Shown: positions 40,769 through 52,637 of the stretch, piece by piece
How the letters are laid out: each line of letters begins with the position of its first letter
Numbering within the stretch: position 1 is the stretch's first letter
DNA from: Anoplolepis gracilipes
Taxonomy: Eukaryota > Arthropoda > Insecta > Hymenoptera > Formicidae
DNA: 64,000 nt
NCBI RefSeq assembly: GCF_047496725.1
Contig: NC_132971.1
Coordinates: 9,259,001-9,323,000, forward strand
Reading direction: 5' to 3'
The notes under the pieces: model-generated
Database searches by the model: none
Told to the model about the DNA's origin: nothing
Seen by the model: the letters and a program-made list of their open reading frames with translations, nothing else
Program-made: the position numbers and the translations under genes

Positions 40769-43700
40769 TCATCCTGGTTCAATATGAGCTATCTTCAATT
40801 TATCTGCGTGAACAACTTTCGACGAGTTTTTAAATAAAATTTTGATGTTATTGTTGGGCAAAGTTTCAAGTACTTCAAAGGGTCCAATATATTGATCAGA
40901 GAATTTTCCTTTAGCTGGTTCTTTCAATAAGAATACGTGATCTCCCTGTTTAAATTCTTGTACGTGAATACGTTTATCGTAGTAATGCTTGCTTCTGTTT
41001 TTGGATTGAATTAAATTTTGCCGCGCTTCTTCTTGTGTGTCGCGCAATCGATTGAATAAATCTGTTAAATATTCGGTATATGTAGGATCTATATTTTCTT
41101 CCACTATAGTGTTAGATGAAGGTAATCGTGCTATTCTTCCAAAAATTAATTCAAAAGGAGAAAATTTAGTGCTTTCATGTATACTTGTATTATATGAAAA
41201 CATGGCTAAAGCGATATGATCATCCCAATTAGAGTCTTTATTAATTTGTGTTTTCAGATATTCTGTTAGGACGTGGTGAGATCTTTCTATTGATCCGTTA
41301 GATTGAGGATGATACGCGGTAGTATGATATTGTTTGATTCTAAACTTTTTCGCTAGATTTCTCATTAAGGCTGTTAAGAAGTTAGATCCTTGATCGGTTA
41401 AAATGGCTTGTGGGGCACCGTATATACATATGAAATTCTTAGTAAAGGCATCGGCGATTGTTAATGACGTGGCTTCTTTTAATGGTACCGCGACTGAATA
41501 TTTTGTTAGTAAATCTTGCATGGTGAGAATGTAAACGTTTCCGTTATCAGATACGGGTAATGGACCTACAATGTCCATCGATACTTTGTCGAAAGCTGAT
41601 CCGGGAGTGTCGGTGATTACCATAGGTTGTTTTGTTTTTCTTCTAGTTAATTTTTTTAATTGACAGGTTCGACAATTCCGGATAAAATTTTGAATATCCT
41701 TTTTCATTGTATTCCAGTAATAGAAAGTTCGCAATCGATTGTAAGTTTTAGTTATTCCTTTATGTCCACCTATTGCTGAATCGTGGTATTCGCGGATAAG
41801 AGCTGATTTGTCTTCTGTATTTGGTGTTTGAATAAGATCCTTGCATATAGTTACGCGAATATTAATGTCGTTTAAATGTTTAATTAATTGTTTTTCTACA
41901 TAAGCCCAAGGGATATTATCAAAAAAGTTAGTATTCTTGATTGAGATAGACTCTAATTGTAATTCATTTAAAACGTCTACTAATGATTTAATACAATTTT
42001 TAATGTTGTCTGGCTCTATTAACGTGCGATGATTGAGTTTTAATGGTAGGGATATCAAGGTCTTAGAGCGCAATGTATTTATTTTTGCTCTCTCATAAGT
42101 TACATCTTTATATGTAGGTAGTAGATTGGCTTCTTGTAGCTCTCTTGCTCCGTTATCAAGAGGTTCTCCGTTCAGAGTTATAAAAATTACGTAATTATCA
42201 TTATGTTTTAACAATCTGTCACGGCTTATTAAAACTTTAGTTTTAGAGTCAGTGGGTACTTCTACGTATGGCAAAACATCAGTTAGCATTAACTCTGTGT
42301 CGCTTTCATCGCTGCTTGTTTCTAAATCTTCATTACTAATAATGCTTTCATTACTATTGTAATCTTCAATAATCATTGAATCAGTAATTGGTTTATTTGT
42401 AGGCATATTGGGATGCGTTATTACAGGTGGGGGAGTATGGGGGTTAATTTCCACGGAGGTTTGGCCAAGGGGTTGTGGCATTGAAAATAGAGATTCGTCA
42501 GAGTCGGAGTCAGGATCGGGTGGAAGAGAGGGGCTTTTTCTAAAGGGCAGGACTTGGACAGTTGGGTTTCTTGACAATGCATCAGCATTATTATTTAACG
42601 TTCCCTTTTTGTATCGTATATCGTAATCATATTCGGCTAATTTGATTCGCCATTTTAAAAGTCTTGAAGTTGGATCTTTGATAGAATGTAACCATACTAG
42701 AGGTTTATGATCTGTTACGATGGTGAATTTAGTGCCATATAAATAGGGTCTAAAATGATTCGTACAATATACCATAGCTAAACATTCTTTCTCAATGGTC
42801 GAATAATTTTGTTCCGCTTTATTAAGTACTCTAGATGTATAGGCGATTGGAAGATCTTTTCCGATTGGTCCTTGACTTAGTACTCCGCCGATTGCATATC
42901 CGGATGCATCGGTAGTTAAATTAAAGGGTTTGCTAAAATCGGGATATTGTAATATTGGTTTGTTACATAGTTGTTCTTTAAGATTATTAAACGCATATTC
43001 TTGATCCTTTTGCCATTTGAAACAATTATTTTTCTTAAGTAAATCAGTTAGAGGTTTAGCAATTTTTGAAAAACTTGGAATAAATCGTCGATAATAACCA
43101 AGTAATCCTAGAAATTGTTTTATGTTTTTAGGATTTTTGGGAGGAGGAAAATCATGGACAGCGGTAACTTTGGTAGGGTCTGGTCGTACGCCGTCGGATC
43201 CGATAATATGACCGAGGTAAGCTACTTCTCGTCGCAAAAATTCACATTTGTCGGGTTGTAATTTTAAATTAGCTTCACGTAATCTTTTCATTAATTTATT
43301 AAATTTCACTTCGTGTTCTTTTAATAATCGAGCGTATATAACTATATCATCCATGTAGACGAAAAGCTCGTTGCTTTGTAATCCAGATAGTACATTGTCC
43401 ATTAATCTTTGAAATGTTGCAGGGGCATTTTTTAATCCAAAGGGCATTCTCTTGAATTGATAATGTCCGTAAGGAGTGGAGAATGCGGTTTTGTGGGCGT
43501 CATTCGGATCCATTGGTATTTGATGGAATCCTGAAGCGAGGTCAAGAACTGAGAAATATTTAGCGCTTCCCAATTGATCAAGTATATCAGTTATGTTGGG
43601 AAGGGGATAAGCGTCTCCAATTGTTTTCTCGTTAAGAGCGCGATAATCGATGACCATTCGCCATCTTTTATTTCCAGAAGAATCGGGTTTCTTAGGGACG

Positions 43701-44794
43701 ATCCATACTGGCGAATTATAAGGTGAGAGAGAATATTCTATCATATCGTCTCTTAGTAATTTAGTTACTTGTTTGTTAATTTCTTCTTTATGCATAGGAA
43801 GAAAGCGATATTGCTTGGTGTGGATCGGGGAATCATCCGTAGTATAGATAGAATGATGGGTTACATGAGTGGTTCCCAATTTACCATTAGGCAAATGGAA
43901 TCTATCTAGATTATTATAAACCAGTGTCTGAAGATTATTCCTTTCTTCCATATTTAAATGTTCCAACCTTAGGAGTTTTAAAGCAAGTTCCGCGCTCTCT
44001 GGCGGTGTTTCAAAAATGATCTCGTCTAACTGAGACGGATTATGAGTTGAAGAATGGCTCGTGCTTATCCGATGATGCCCTCGGGAATCAACGACATTGC
44101 AGAAGCCTTTATGAGACGTAGAAAAATCATCTTCTTCTTCCTCGGAAGGAGAAGAGGGTTGATAAGAAGAGTCAGGATCAGAGACACAACGAACTGTGGC
44201 CTTGGATAACCCTCGGGTTCCGTCGGCACCACAAGAAGAATATAGATTCTCTTGGGTATCAATGGTGTCAAATTCCTGCAGAGTGAATGAAGGTATTTCT
44301 ATGTTATACTCTTCATCATTAGTATTAAAAAGAGGCAAGTAAGCTTTGCCATGAATATTAGAAACTATCGCGTCTCCAAGGTATATTCCTTTGATGAAAG
44401 TTATTGATGGAAGATATCCCGTTTTTATTTCAGGATTCGTGATTTTAACGAAGAAAGGAGTGACTGTTCTTGGTTTAATGTTAACATATTCCACTTCGTC
44501 GAATGGAATCGAAGTATTTTCAAATAGTAAGTGTTTTGTTTTAAAATCAACATTTGCATTTCTATCTTTCAAAAACGGATTACCAAGAATACCGTGTTGC
44601 GAGAAAAGTATATCGTCGGAAACAATGTGAAATTCAGTTGGTTTCCCTAATACTGATATATAGATTGCACCTAAAGTATTAATAGGTTCGGATGCTATTC
44701 CTTGCAATGATTGAATATTTCTTTTATCCGGAAGAATATTAGAATTGACGTATTGTTTCTTAATTAAATTTAAATCGGAACCGGAATCTATCAT
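40769..44794 (-). CDS. pol: Pol of element B3, intact (1341 residues from first Met)
   Basis: The full frame has aspartic protease (DSGSD, 3-7), RT with YMDD (480-483), RNase H (about 629-738), an acidic linker (770-855) and a macrodomain-like segment (865-985: NYVIFITLNGEPLDNGARE to NIRVTIC). Integrase follows with HHCC (about 1004-1045), DDE residues in MDIVGP, LTDQG and SNGSIE (D-x35-E), and the GPFEVLE module near 1310. It ends GEPG-like (AHIEPG) just upstream of the acc1 acceptor. Expression is by -1 frameshift from gag; the pol frame is open across the gag stop on this strand as in B2. All catalytic residues I can see are present, so this is the best candidate for an active enzyme, although the element lacks env and a complete 5' LTR here. 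Confidence 0.94.
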   Translation of the reverse strand: MIDSGSDLNLIKKQYVNSNILPDKRNIQSLQGIASEPINTLGAIYISVLGKPTEFHIVSDDILFSQHGILGNPFLKDRNANVDFKTKHLLFENTSIPFDEVEYVNIKPRTVTPFFVKITNPEIKTGYLPSITFIKGIYLGDAIVSNIHGKAYLPLFNTNDEEYNIEIPSFTLQEFDTIDTQENLYSSCGADGTRGLSKATVRCVSDPDSSYQPSSPSEEEEDDFSTSHKGFCNVVDSRGHHRISTSHSSTHNPSQLDEIIFETPPESAELALKLLRLEHLNMEERNNLQTLVYNNLDRFHLPNGKLGTTHVTHHSIYTTDDSPIHTKQYRFLPMHKEEINKQVTKLLRDDMIEYSLSPYNSPVWIVPKKPDSSGNKRWRMVIDYRALNEKTIGDAYPLPNITDILDQLGSAKYFSVLDLASGFHQIPMDPNDAHKTAFSTPYGHYQFKRMPFGLKNAPATFQRLMDNVLSGLQSNELFVYMDDIVIYARLLKEHEVKFNKLMKRLREANLKLQPDKCEFLRREVAYLGHIIGSDGVRPDPTKVTAVHDFPPPKNPKNIKQFLGLLGYYRRFIPSFSKIAKPLTDLLKKNNCFKWQKDQEYAFNNLKEQLCNKPILQYPDFSKPFNLTTDASGYAIGGVLSQGPIGKDLPIAYTSRVLNKAEQNYSTIEKECLAMVYCTNHFRPYLYGTKFTIVTDHKPLVWLHSIKDPTSRLLKWRIKLAEYDYDIRYKKGTLNNNADALSRNPTVQVLPFRKSPSLPPDPDSDSDESLFSMPQPLGQTSVEINPHTPPPVITHPNMPTNKPITDSMIIEDYNSNESIISNEDLETSSDESDTELMLTDVLPYVEVPTDSKTKVLISRDRLLKHNDNYVIFITLNGEPLDNGARELQEANLLPTYKDVTYERAKINTLRSKTLISLPLKLNHRTLIEPDNIKNCIKSLVDVLNELQLESISIKNTNFFDNIPWAYVEKQLIKHLNDINIRVTICKDLIQTPNTEDKSALIREYHDSAIGGHKGITKTYNRLRTFYYWNTMKKDIQNFIRNCRTCQLKKLTRRKTKQPMVITDTPGSAFDKVSMDIVGPLPVSDNGNVYILTMQDLLTKYSVAVPLKEATSLTIADAFTKNFICIYGAPQAILTDQGSNFLTALMRNLAKKFRIKQYHTTAYHPQSNGSIERSHHVLTEYLKTQINKDSNWDDHIALAMFSYNTSIHESTKFSPFELIFGRIARLPSSNTIVEENIDPTYTEYLTDLFNRLRDTQEEARQNLIQSKNRSKHYYDKRIHVQEFKQGDHVFLLKEPAKGKFSDQYIGPFEVLETLPNNNIKILFKNSSKVVHADKLKIAHIEPG

Positions 44795-44874
44795 AAAGGT
44801 GCATGTGTCTTTTAAATCAGGAGAAGATAAAGTAACAGTAGGAGCACAAGTGCTTGCTATGAGCCGATGTTTAT

Positions 44875-46410
44875 TTATTTTTGTGTTTCTAGATTTTGGT
44901 TTTCGGCATCTACGAATCGCACGACTCGAGAGGGGTTTGGGCGTTCCTGTTGAGCAGCGTCCCGGCGAACGCCTCCTTGTACCGGAGCGCTCTGACCGTT
45001 TCCCTGATTGTCAGAAGATTGATTAGAGGGATTCATATCTCCAGTGAATGATTTTCTATAAGCTAATTTCCGGCATTCTGTAATCAAATGTCCAGGAGTT
45101 TTGCAGTAACGACATATTTTTTCAGTGGGAAAATTTGGACCAGGTTGTCCAGGAACTAATGGTTTAATAAAAGGAGCGACGTTATTACGCGTGTCGTGTA
45201 CTCTGGGGGCGAAAATGGGAGAAGCTGTTGGATTACGCGAGGGGTTTTGAAGAATACGAGGATTGTAGGTAAGGTCTGCACGAGGGGCAGGAACAGGTCG
45301 TGTGGGAAAAGCAATTTTCCTACGACGATTTTCGGTTTCCAAGGTTTTGCTTAATTGAATAGCTCCAACAATTGCGTCTTCCAGACTGTAATATCCCTCT
45401 AGCTTTACACGAATCAATAAATCAGGCGGAAGGCCGTTAATAAAGCTTTCTAGTGCTCTCGTCTCAATGTTATAGCGAAGTTGTTCACTCATATTACCAT
45501 GAATGGTGGTTTCACCGTCTATAATCGCGGATCTTAATTCTTTAACTCTTTCAATATAATCAAAAATATTTTCATTTGGTTTCATATAAACGTTGGCAAG
45601 TTCCCCGCGATATTGATCGACCGATTTATTTGGACCAAAAACCTTCTTTAATCGATTAGTCAGATCGGTTAAATTATGATATTCTATTCCTTCTATTGCC
45701 GCGTAAGCATATCCTTGTAATTTGTTTATTATTAATGGTAACAGATATTCTTCTTGCCATGAAGGGATTAATTTTAACGCTCGTTCGCACGTTTTACAGA
45801 ATTGGAACACGGACATTTTAAGACCGTCATATTTAGGAATGGAATCGATTATGTCTTTAATACGAATGGGTGAAGCAAGTTGGATATGATCCACATTCAA
45901 AGGGGTATTTCTAGAGGCAAGTGGAGGAGAAGGATTGGTATCTTCAGCTGGAGGTTTGGAAGTCGAAGAGAGATTTATATTGCCAGGTAAGGGATTAATA
46001 GGCTCTTGAGGTGGCAAATTTCTTATATAATCTTGTACGTGTGAGTTAGATGCACCTTGTTGTCGCATTTCAGATACCTTTTGTTCTAAATTATTTAATT
46101 GATTTGGTAAAGTTTTTAATGAGGATACTTCTTGTCGTAATAAGCTTAATATCGAACTAAGGCTATTTATATCAACAGCAGCGTTTTGCTCTGCTTCAAA
46201 TCTTTCTTTAGAAATTTCAAATTCTTTTTGTTGTATAATCAGAGCGGCTTGTTGTTCCCGAACAAGTCTCTCTTTATTTTGTAATTGTTGCATCATGATT
46301 TCTAATTCAGCTTGTTGTTTTTGTAAAGGAGTAGTGACAGTAGTATCACTCTCGCTATGCTCAGAAGTGGTTTTGGAAGATTGTGACCGCGTATTAATAT
46401 TTTTGCTCAT
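44875..46410 (-). CDS. gag: Gag of element B3
   Basis: 511 residues, matching the B2 Gag (24132..25667) along its length: coiled coil, capsid-like core and CRYCKTPGHLITEC knuckle. Intact. Pol (40769..44794) follows in the -1 frame. Confidence 0.93.
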   Translation of the reverse strand: MSKNINTRSQSSKTTSEHSESDTTVTTPLQKQQAELEIMMQQLQNKERLVREQQAALIIQQKEFEISKERFEAEQNAAVDINSLSSILSLLRQEVSSLKTLPNQLNNLEQKVSEMRQQGASNSHVQDYIRNLPPQEPINPLPGNINLSSTSKPPAEDTNPSPPLASRNTPLNVDHIQLASPIRIKDIIDSIPKYDGLKMSVFQFCKTCERALKLIPSWQEEYLLPLIINKLQGYAYAAIEGIEYHNLTDLTNRLKKVFGPNKSVDQYRGELANVYMKPNENIFDYIERVKELRSAIIDGETTIHGNMSEQLRYNIETRALESFINGLPPDLLIRVKLEGYYSLEDAIVGAIQLSKTLETENRRRKIAFPTRPVPAPRADLTYNPRILQNPSRNPTASPIFAPRVHDTRNNVAPFIKPLVPGQPGPNFPTEKICRYCKTPGHLITECRKLAYRKSFTGDMNPSNQSSDNQGNGQSAPVQGGVRRDAAQQERPNPSRVVRFVDAENQNLETQK

Positions 46411-46482
46411 TATGAAAGATTGTTATAAATGATAAAAAAAAAGATTTTATTCAAAAAAAACAACGATTGATCCTTTTTGGCT

Positions 46483-46512
46483 ATCCCACCGCTGCCACCA
46501 ATTTATGTCACG
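46483..46512 (-). promoter_or_regulatory. PBS and LTR stub of element B3
   Basis: On the minus strand CGTGACA-TAAAT is followed by TGGTGGCAGCGGTGGGAT (46500 to 46483), tRNA-Leu type. The stub abuts the family C LTR start at 46513, head to head. Confidence 0.8.
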
Positions 46513-47622
46513 TGTGACGTCCCGCCAAAAATTTCAAACTAAATTTTCAAAATATAAACGTACCGCTGGAGATATGAACACAAGGTATGAGATATACATA
46601 TATATCTCAACTTGAACTTAATAAAATATTTAATCAAGCATAGTATTATATAGCTATTAAATTGGACATTGCTTACTTAGAAGTAATAACAAAATAATAC
46701 TGACCTTATCAGAAAAAAATAAGAAAAAATATTTGTAATCATTAAACTACTATATTAATTTTCCAAATAAAAGTTAAAATTCTCTTTGCTAGAATATATG
46801 GAAATAAAATATTACTGTAACATCAGAATCGTTGAAATTCAATTACGCGATTGTAACAGAAACACTTGCAAACCAATTATATTAGAGTTAAATCATACTA
46901 ACAATCGCTTTATAAATCCTACATTTCATAAGTATAATGAAAAGAAAAAAATAAAGAAAAAGAAATATTATTCAGTAAAGTACATTTTGGAAGGCATATG
47001 CATACTGGCATTGAGAACCATATATATACGCCAAATAAATTAATTTATTTAATAATATTATTAAGCTGCATTTGTATATCAACATGTAAATCTAAATGGA
47101 AGACTTTCTTTTAGTGTAATTGATGAAAAAGTAATATTCTAAAAACAATAACGCATGACACGTATTATACATATATGTCTATATATATATATATTCATAT
47201 ATATATATGTAAAGGAGAGTTAGTCTCCTACGCTAAAGTGAAACCATAAGGAATCACGATAGAAAGGAATTATAAATTGAAATAACAGTATTAAAATGCA
47301 TCTTCCATATAGATACTATTATAAAAGCGGATAAGTTAAGATGAAATATGTGATACAACAAGAGAGAAAATTAAAGGAAATTTAAATATAAAAGCATAAA
47401 TTAATAAGTGAGAAAAAAAGAAATATTAATAATGAGACATAATAACTTTGAGAACGAATAATAACTCTTGCCATAGTTAAATTAATAAGTCTCTCTTGCT
47501 GTAAGAAGAATTATAATATAAGAGTGCGAAATTATTATAATACAAAGAGCCTTTCATTCGCATGATGACGCAATAGGCGACGGCGAGAAAGACTTAGTGA
47601 AATCGAATATTATTCTTATCTC

Positions 47623-48051
47623 TTGACGCAGAGACCCGATGAAACCGAATATTATTCTTATCTATTGACGCAGAGACTCAGCTTGACTAAATATTATGTC
47701 AACGCAGAGACCAGTGAAATCGAATATTATGCCTATCTCTCGACGCAGCGACTCGACGAAACTAAATATGATAACAACGTGCCTCTTGATATTCCCGTTG
47801 AATATCAAACTGAGATTCAGAAGAGCTCACCGCTTCTGACGTCGTCGAAGGCGGAGAGTTCCCTCACCAAGACCAAGAATCCATCTCCACCGGATGACAT
47901 AGCCAACCCGGGAAGTCTTGGATCCACCGGACGCCTAGAGGGAGAGACCCGAAAGTGGGGACGGAGCGCAGAACGTCAGTCGAGCTTGCGGACAGAGTCA
48001 GTCGTTCACCACCGGTCATCTAAAACAGTTGTCTTCCTACCTTCAACCTAA
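47623..48051 (+). CDS. Open frame through the LTR tandem repeat (family C), doubtful gene, right copy
   Basis: Mirror of 22491..22919. 142 codons with tyrosine-rich repeats, then a serine/proline-rich end. Closed by stops in family B. Confidence 0.2.
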   Translation: MTQRPDETEYYSYLLTQRLSLTKYYVNAETSEIEYYAYLSTQRLDETKYDNNVPLDIPVEYQTEIQKSSPLLTSSKAESSLTKTKNPSPPDDIANPGSLGSTGRLEGETRKWGRSAERQSSLRTESVVHHRSSKTVVFLPST

Positions 48052-48554
48052 AAGTCGCTAACCACTCATCATTCTAATAAGTCGTTCATCATAAGTTAAA
48101 CAGTAGACGTGAAGAAGTCATCCTAAGTGATAGAATTTCTGAGTCTTTGTTCGCTGCGTCCTAAAATATAATTCAACTTAGTTTTTCTGACTACTACTTT
48201 GTGTACAAGGTAGAGTCTTTTAATATTTTAAGATTCATCTACTCCGCGACTCGTTTTAAATTAACTTAGATTTAATACTATATTACCATTGATATCTTTA
48301 ATCTCGGTACAGTGCGGATGTACCTCTCGTTTTAATTAATAACATTATCATAGCAACTTATATACTTGCAACTTTGTAAAATTATTTTGACATTTAAAAT
48401 ATACTAGCTTACTCTTGCATTACTTCAAGTGAATTGTTAGATCCAGTGTTCCTACATCCCAGAGCCATTTACTATAAACAATTAAATATTATACAAATTT
48501 ATTATTACAATATTAACTAAATATTAAAGTCATTAGAAATTTATTATTTACTCT

Positions 48555-48676
48555 ATCTGGATAAAGCGATAGCGAGTCCCGAGCCTGGGAAAGAGCAAAG
48601 TGACGTGCCCCTCGTTACAGTTCAGGCAGAGCTGAGACTTAGTCGATGAGCTGTCTGGGCGTCATTTAATCCAGAT
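48555..48676 (+). other. Conserved structured RNA block (family C)
   Basis: Closed by ATCTGGAT (48555-48562) and ATCCAGAT (48669-48676). Compared with family B the stem sequence has changed at its inner end (C-G to A-T side) while pairing is kept. The internal TCCC...GGGA hairpin and GAGCTGAGACTTAGTCGATG are shared. The inverted copy is at 21866..21987. Confidence 0.5.
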
Positions 48677-48731
48677 TGTTAACAAAAGTTAATTTAGCAA
48701 AATAAAAATAATTCACGATAATTTATAGTAG

Positions 48732-49085
48732 ATGCCTGGTACTCGCCGCGCCGGTAAAAGGTACAAACAGTTACGCGCCGCTTTACGCCAACAACGGCAA
48801 CTTCAAAACCAAATTAATGCTTTTAATCAAACAACTGGAAATAGTGAAGAACTTATTATAGACATACCAAATAATCAAAGAATCGTAGTTGAACTCTTCG
48901 AGTGGCCGCAGGCCTTAGAGCCAGTTGACATCCCCAGCACCCGAAGAACCTTCGAGTTCATTGGATGGCCCGGACCACTGATGCAGATTGAACTATTTCC
49001 TCCTGAGATCTCTGTCGCAGACATCCCCGAATTTGATTCACGAAGAACAGCACGTGAGAAGGCACAGGAAAACTCACAACAATAA
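48732..49085 (+). CDS. LTR-encoded basic protein of family C, right copy
   Basis: 117 residues, identical to the inverted copy at 21457..21810, with MPGTRRAGKRYKQLRAALRQ and RRTFEFIGWPGPL. A strong 5' splice site follows directly (49094-49102), so it may be translated from the first exon shared by all spliced messages. Confidence 0.68.
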   Translation: MPGTRRAGKRYKQLRAALRQQRQLQNQINAFNQTTGNSEELIIDIPNNQRIVVELFEWPQALEPVDIPSTRRTFEFIGWPGPLMQIELFPPEISVADIPEFDSRRTAREKAQENSQQ

Positions 49086-49504
49086 AATATTTTAAGGTAA
49101 GTCACACACATATAAATATATATATATATATACACATATTTTTCTTTTCTTTTATCTCTTAATATTATTTTAATTCAACATTAATTTAATTACACATTAG
49201 TAACCATATTACTACCTTATCTTATAATCATAAAAATTATAATTAAATTTTTAGAAATTTTATTTGCAATTGCTTTCACTATATTAAAGCATTTTCTCTA
49301 TCATTTAATAATATTATTTCAAATATAAAATACGTAAAAATTTCATTATACACATATATATAATTATATATAATATAATAAATAAAACATAGTAATAGTT
49401 AATACAACTGTAAGTACACATATATATATATATTATTGTTCATACAATAAACTGTTCCTCCCTTAGCTATAAAGGGATCCTAGGGAGATTATAAATTTTG
49501 AATC

Positions 49505-51006
49505 ATGAATACTCGATCTCAATCCTCCAGAACTGCTTCTGAACATAGTGATATCGATACTACTATTTTTACTCCTTTACAAAAACAAGCCGAAATTGAG
49601 GTTATGATGCAACAATTACGGAATAAAGAAAAACTCGTACGGGAACAACAAACTGCTTTAAATACGCAACAGAAAGAATTTGAATCTTTGAGAGAAAAAT
49701 TTGACGCTGAACAAAACGCTGCTGTTGACATATACAGTCTCACTTCAATATTAAGCTCATTAAGACAAGAAGTTTCCTCTTTAAAAACCTTATCAAATCA
49801 ATTAAACAATCTAGAACAATAGGTATCCGAAATGCGACAACAAGGCTTGTCTAATCTACATGTATAAAATTACATAAGAAGTTTGCCTCAACAAAATAAT
49901 ACTTTACCTGATAATGCAATCCCGAAATCTCCAGTTAACAATGGCAATCTTCCTCCTCCACCCGTTTCAAGAAATGCCCCTCTGAATATGGACCATATCC
50001 AATTAGCCTTTCCCATTCGTATTAAAGACATCATTGACTCCATTCCCAAATATGATGCCATAAGATGTCCGTATTTCAGTTCTGTAAAACATGCGAACGA
50101 GCATTAAATTTGATCCCTTTCTGGCAAGAGGAATTTTTATTACCACTAATAATAAACAAACTACAAGGACATGCGTACGCAGCAATAGAAGGAATAGAAT
50201 ATCATAATTTGACAAATCTAACTAATCGACTAAAAAGAGTATTTGGTCCTAATAAATCGGTTGACCAATATCGTGGGGAACTCGCTAATGTTTATATGAA
50301 ACCGAATGAAAATATTTTTGATTATATAGAGAGAGTTAAAGAATTAAGATCCGCCATTATAGATGGAGAACTGACAATTCACGGTAATTTGAGCGAACAA
50401 CTTCGCTATAATATTGAAACAAGAGCTTTAGAAAGTTTTATTAACGGTCTTCCGCCGGAATTATTGATTCGTGTTAAGCTAGAAGGATATTATTGCCTCG
50501 AAGATGCGATCGTTGGAGCCATTCAATTAAGTAAAACTTTAGAAACCGAAAATCAGCGCAAAAGAGCTGTTTTCCCCACACGACCCACATTAATTCCTCG
50601 CGCAGACCCTACTTATACGCCCCACATCCTCCAGAATCCATCACGCAGCCCAACGGCTACTCCCATTACTACACCCAGAGTATATGATACGCGTAATAAT
50701 AATGCCCCTTTTATTAAACCTTTAATTCCTGGACAACCTGGTCCGAATTACCCTACTGAAAAAATATGTCATTATTGCAAATCCCCCGGACACTTAATTA
50801 CTGAATGTCGAAAATTAGCATATAAGAAATCACTTACAGAAGGGACGAGTTCTTCTAGTCAACCCCTTGATAACCAGGGAAACGGTCAGAGCGCTCCGGT
50901 CCAAGGAGGCGTTCACCGGGACGCTGTTCAACAGGAACGCCCACTCCCCTCTCGAGTCGTACGATTTGCAGAGCTGGACAGTCAAAATCTGGAAACACAA
51001 AAGTAA
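49505..51006 (+). pseudogene. gag: Family C gag, right copy
   Basis: The coiled-coil part reads 49505..49822 and ends in TAG after NNLEQ. Another stop lies in the next segment (GTATAAAAT near 49863). The matrix/linker part reads from 49883. One base is missing near 50070 (KYDAIRCP), and the capsid core and CHYCKSPGHLITEC knuckle read 50065..51006. At least two nonsense changes and one frameshift compared with B gag. Confidence 0.87.
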
Positions 51007-51050
51007 ATAAGCATCGTTTTGCAGGAAGCACCTGCGCCCCTACCGTCACC

Positions 51051-52478
51051 TTGTCATCTCTCGATTTAAAAGAAATATGCACTTTTATGATAGACTCAGG
51101 CTCTGATCTGAATTTAATAAAAAAACAATATATTAATTCTCACATTTTTTCGGATAAAGAAAATATCCAATTATTGCAAGGAATAGCATCCGAACCCATA
51201 AAAACATTAGGTGCTATTCACATTTCATTACTGGGAAAACAAACAGAATTTCATGTAGTCCCCGACGATATACTCTTTTCGCAGCATGGAATTCTTGGCA
51301 ACCCATTTTTAAAAGATCGAAATTCAAATGTTGATTTTAAAACAAAGCACTTACTTCTAGAAAATACATCCATTCCGTTTGACAAGACTGAACATGTCAA
51401 TGTCAAACCAAGGTCAGTTACTCCCTTCTTTATTAAAATCACGAATCCTGAAATAAAAACAGGATATCTTCCATTAATAACTTCCATAAAAGGAATATAC
51501 CTCGAAGACGCATTAGTCTCTAATATTCATGGCAAGGCTCATTTGCCTCTTTTTAATACTACTAATGAAGAGTATGAAATAGAAATACCTTCATTTCCAT
51601 TGCAAGAATTTGATACCATCGACATCCAAGAGAATCAATATTCTCCTTGTGAAGCCAACAGAACCTTAGGGTCATCCGAGCCTCTGGTCATTGTACCACT
51701 GATCTTGACTCCACTTGTCAACCCACTTCTTCTTCTGAGGAAGACGAAGTTAATTTTCCTACGTCTCACGGAAGTTTTTGCGGTGTTATCGATTCCCGAG
51801 GGCATCATCAGATAAGCGCGAACTATCCTTTAAACCAAAATCCGTCTCAGTCAGAAGAAATATTTTTTAAAACGCCGCCAGAACGTGCGGAACTTAATCT
51901 ACAACTCCTAAGATTAGAACACTTAAATGAGGAAGAAAAGACTAATCTTAAAACATTAATCTCCAATAATCTAGACAGATTCCACTTACTCGACGATAAG
52001 CTAGGAACCACACACGTGACTCACCACTCCATTTACACGACAGACTTTCCAATCCACACCAAGCAATATCGGTTTCCTCCCATGCACAAAGAAGAAATAG
52101 ATAAACAAGTTACTAAATTACTGAGAGACGACATGATAGAATGTTCATTCTCGCCTTATAATTCACCAGTGTGGATAGTTCCTAAGAAACCCGACTCATC
52201 TGGAAATAAAAAATGGAGAATGGTTATTGATTACCGCACTCTAAATGAAAAAACAATAGGAGACGCTTACCCTCTTCCTAACATAACCGACATACTTGAT
52301 CAATTAGGAAGCGCTAAATATTTTTCAGTTCTTGACCTCGCTTCAGGATTCCACCAGATACCCATGAATCCAAATGACGCTCCCAAAACAGCATTCTCCA
52401 CCCCTTACGGCCATTATCAATTTAAGCGAATGCCTTTTGGACTGAAAAATGCCCCTGCAACATTTCAAAGATTAATGG
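51051..52478 (+). pseudogene. pol: Family C pol, 5' part, right copy (split by a solo LTR)
   Basis: The protease frame 51051..51815 has DSGSD and ILGNPFLKD. A one-base deletion near 51670 disrupts the protease-RT linker. RT resumes at about 52016 (NSPVWIVPKK, VIDYRTLNEK, SVLDLASGFHQIPM) and runs to ATFQRLM at 52478, where an inverted LTR begins. The RT continues at 57017 with MDNVLSGLQ after the LTR, with ATGG duplicated. Confidence 0.88.
52475..52478 (+). repeat. Target-site duplication ATGG (left)
   Basis: ATGG precedes the LTR end TGTCACGTGC and is repeated at 57017-57020 after the other LTR end GACGTCACA. A 4-bp duplication fits a Gypsy-type integrase. Confidence 0.85.
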
Positions 52479-52637
52479 TGTCACGTGCAGTGACCCACTG
52501 TTATCGTCTACCTCGGTGTCAATAACAGGGTTGCTCTCTATTTAGTTTTTGGGTAATCTGTCTAAGTCGGCTATACCCAGGGCTTCGCCGAGAGCAGGAT
52601 CAATGTGTACTAGGAACTAATAATTCGGAGGATTTTT

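Larger units (their letters stand above)
46513..49504 (+). mobile_element. Family C 5' LTR and leader, right copy
   Basis: It begins TGTGACGTCCCGCC seven bases inside the B3 LTR terminus, so element C inserted next to or into that LTR end. It contains the tandem repeat (47591..47772), RNA block (48555..48676), basic protein frame, and a consensus donor AAGGTAAGT (49094-49102) twelve bases after that frame. No CACGTGACA end or TGG-starting PBS is found before gag at 49505. AT-rich stretches 46530-47590 and 49103-49440 hold no supported gene. Confidence 0.72.
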
